The notes under the pieces: model-generated
The model's input: the letters and a program-made list of their open reading frames with translations, nothing else
What the model was told of the DNA's origin: nothing
Database searches by the model: none
Made by a program: the position numbers and the translations under genes
Part shown: positions 5,092 through 6,210 of the stretch, one piece after another
Position numbering within the stretch: the stretch's first letter is position 1
How the letters are laid out: every line of letters starts with the position of its first letter
Assembly: GCA_029068665.1 (NCBI GenBank)
Contig: JAIECC010000336.1
Location: 1-6,210 of the forward strand
DNA from: Lachnospiraceae bacterium
GTDB lineage: Bacteria; Bacillota; Clostridia; Lachnospirales; Lachnospiraceae
Direction: 5' to 3'
DNA: 6,210 nucleotides

Positions 5092-6027
5092 ATGATACTG
5101 AATACCGGCAGCAGGACGGATATACCTGCCTATTATAGTGATTGGTTTTATAACCGTATTCAGGCGGGCTATGTACTGGTACGGAATCCCTATTATCCGT
5201 CACAGATAACCAAATACCAGTTAGATCCGGAAGTAATCGACATTATGGTTTTTTGCACGAAGAATCCGCAGCCTATGCTGGACAGGCTTTCACTGTTATC
5301 CGCCTTTGACACATTCTGGTTTGTGACAATTACTCCGTATGAAAAAGAAATTGAACCTTATGTACCGCCGAAAGAACAGGTTATCCATTCCTTTCGGCGG
5401 TTATCTGCGTTGGTTGGATGCAATCGAATGAGCTGGCGGTACGACCCCATATTCATAACAGAGCAGTATTCCGTTGATTATCACATAGAACAGTTTGACC
5501 AAATGGCAAAAGCACTGTCGGGATATACCCGCCAGTGTGTTGTAAGCTTTATTGATCTGTATGAAAAAACAAAGCGGAATTTCCGGGGAATACGCAGTGT
5601 TACAAAGAAAGAACAGGAAATGCTGATAGATGCATTTTCAAAAACTGCAAAAGAAAATGATTTACAGATACATTTATGCTGTGAGGATGCAGGTCTTGTC
5701 CGAGATCGTGTAGATGCAGATGGCTGTATGTCAAAGGCTGTGTTGGAGAAAGCCTTAGACTGTAAGCTGGATGTGCCGAAGAAGAAAATGGCACGACAGG
5801 AATGCTCCTGTCTGCTGGGAGCAGATATTGGGGCATACAATACCTGTGGACATGGCTGTTTGTACTGTTATGCGAATTATGACAGAGAGACGGTAGTGAA
5901 AAACAGGAAACTGCACAATGCTGCCTCGCCTCTTTTGATTGGAGAAATATCTGAGAATGATGTGATAAAGGTGGCAGAACAAAAATCCTGGAAGGATAGA
6001 CAGTTAGATATCTTTGATCTGTTATAG
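5092..6027 (+). CDS. DUF1848 family protein with C-terminal CX3CX2C cluster motif
   Basis: This 311-residue protein matches DUF1848 over its full length: an N-terminal SRTDIPAYYSDWFYNRIQAGYVLVRNPY block (7-34), VFCTKNPQPML (53-63), ITPYEKEIEPYVPPKE, WRYDPIFITEQYSVDYHIEQF, and the C-terminal ADIGAYNTCGHGCLYCYANY. The three cysteines C252, C256 and C259 form CX3CX2C, the spacing of radical-SAM 4Fe-4S sites, but at the C-terminal end; C238 and C240 lie just before. An iron-sulfur enzyme, possibly of radical-SAM type, is suggested, but the family has no established reaction that I can name. Family members usually read FWTKNP; here C55 replaces the tryptophan. ATG 5092 is preferred, with AAAGGTG (5076-5082) 9 nt upstream; GTG 5080 is in frame but lies in that site and within the sirtuin gene. 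Tight spacing to the sirtuin implies a joint role. Confidence 0.88.
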   Translation: MILNTGSRTDIPAYYSDWFYNRIQAGYVLVRNPYYPSQITKYQLDPEVIDIMVFCTKNPQPMLDRLSLLSAFDTFWFVTITPYEKEIEPYVPPKEQVIHSFRRLSALVGCNRMSWRYDPIFITEQYSVDYHIEQFDQMAKALSGYTRQCVVSFIDLYEKTKRNFRGIRSVTKKEQEMLIDAFSKTAKENDLQIHLCCEDAGLVRDRVDADGCMSKAVLEKALDCKLDVPKKKMARQECSCLLGADIGAYNTCGHGCLYCYANYDRETVVKNRKLHNAASPLLIGEISENDVIKVAEQKSWKDRQLDIFDLL

Positions 6028-6041
6028 TTTATAAAAACGTA

Positions 6042-6070
6042 TTGTTAATTCTTAACATAAAGAATATAAT
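6042..6070 (+). promoter_or_regulatory. Promoter of the downstream methyltransferase-like gene
   Basis: TTGTTA (6042-6047) and a perfect TATAAT (6065-6070) are 17 bp apart. An inverted repeat TGTTAA (6043-6048) / TTAACA (6052-6057) with a TTC centre covers the -35 box and may be an operator. This shows that the next gene is a separate transcription unit from the sirtuin-DUF1848 operon. Confidence 0.65.
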
Positions 6071-6113
6071 ATTATCACAAACAAGGGAAAATTTTATCTG
6101 CGGGGAAAGTAAT

Positions 6114-6210
6114 ATGGAAGAAAAAAATAAAGCAGAACGATATACGAATACAGACATTACCCAGACATTTTATAACAATATGGCCTCCCAGGATGATAAA
6201 CTATTTCTTG
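6114..6210 (+). CDS. Probable class I SAM-dependent methyltransferase, N-terminus only
   Basis: The reading frame from ATG 6114 is open to the window edge and gives 32 residues. After a charged leader it reads ITQTFYNNMASQDDKLFL (15-32), which resembles the FYDxxAxxYDxLF opening of class I methyltransferases, the segment before the SAM-binding domain. The SAM-binding GxGxG motif lies beyond the window, so the assignment rests on this short stretch. A GGGGAAAG ribosome binding site (6102-6109) and a strong promoter stand upstream. The tyrosine common in this opening is an aspartate here. Confidence 0.5.
   Translation, partial: MEEKNKAERYTNTDITQTFYNNMASQDDKLFL

Noticed and set aside
5481..5982. 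Overlapping minus-strand open frames inside the DUF1848 gene
   Set aside because: Low-complexity translations without family features, opposite a well-conserved gene.
1..6210. CRISPR array, tRNA, rRNA or riboswitch
   Set aside because: No regularly spaced repeats, cloverleaf or known aptamer core was recognised on either strand.

Overview
The window looks like chromosomal accessory DNA of a low-GC Gram-positive anaerobe, most likely a gut-type Clostridia (Lachnospiraceae-like). This is inferred from roughly 40% GC, strong AGGAGG-type ribosome binding sites, clear TTGNNN/TATAAT-type promoters, and families common there (HxlR regulators, multidrug-type flavodoxin-fold reductases, DUF1848, class M sirtuin). 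No species can be named from the sequence alone.

Layout: a zinc-type macrodomain gene (83-889) with its own sigma-A-like promoter; an internally deleted remnant of a VOC/glyoxalase gene (about 883-976); a RelB/DinJ-RelE/ParE toxin-antitoxin pair (1038-1672) with a palindrome in its promoter; an HxlR regulator on the minus strand (1689-2033) diverging from a three-gene plus-strand operon of two flavodoxin-fold NAD(P)H/FMN reductases and an intact VOC protein (2178-3685); a second HxlR regulator on the minus strand (3675-4001), which overlaps the VOC gene tail to tail and diverges from a two-gene operon of a class M sirtuin (4209-5087) and a DUF1848 protein with a C-terminal CX3CX2C cluster (5092-6027); and finally the beginning of a probable SAM-dependent methyltransferase (6114-6210), truncated by the window edge, with its own strong promoter.

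The most interesting theme is a dispersed ADP-ribosylation/redox locus. The class M sirtuin (a predicted protein ADP-ribosyltransferase) and the zinc macrodomain (a predicted ADP-ribosyl hydrolase) are the writer/eraser pair known from SirTM operons. Here the usual lipoyl-carrier partners (GcvH-L, LplA2) are absent from the window. The sirtuin is instead coupled to a DUF1848 protein, and two HxlR-type regulators and flavin/VOC redox genes lie between the pair. Both HxlR-divergent intergenic regions share the exact 10-mer GTGCGTACTT, suggesting one regulon. The VOC remnant after the macrodomain gene matches both ends of the intact VOC gene 2.4 kb away, which records a duplication followed by an internal deletion and hints that the macrodomain gene once had its own redox-gene tail before the toxin-antitoxin pair came to lie there.
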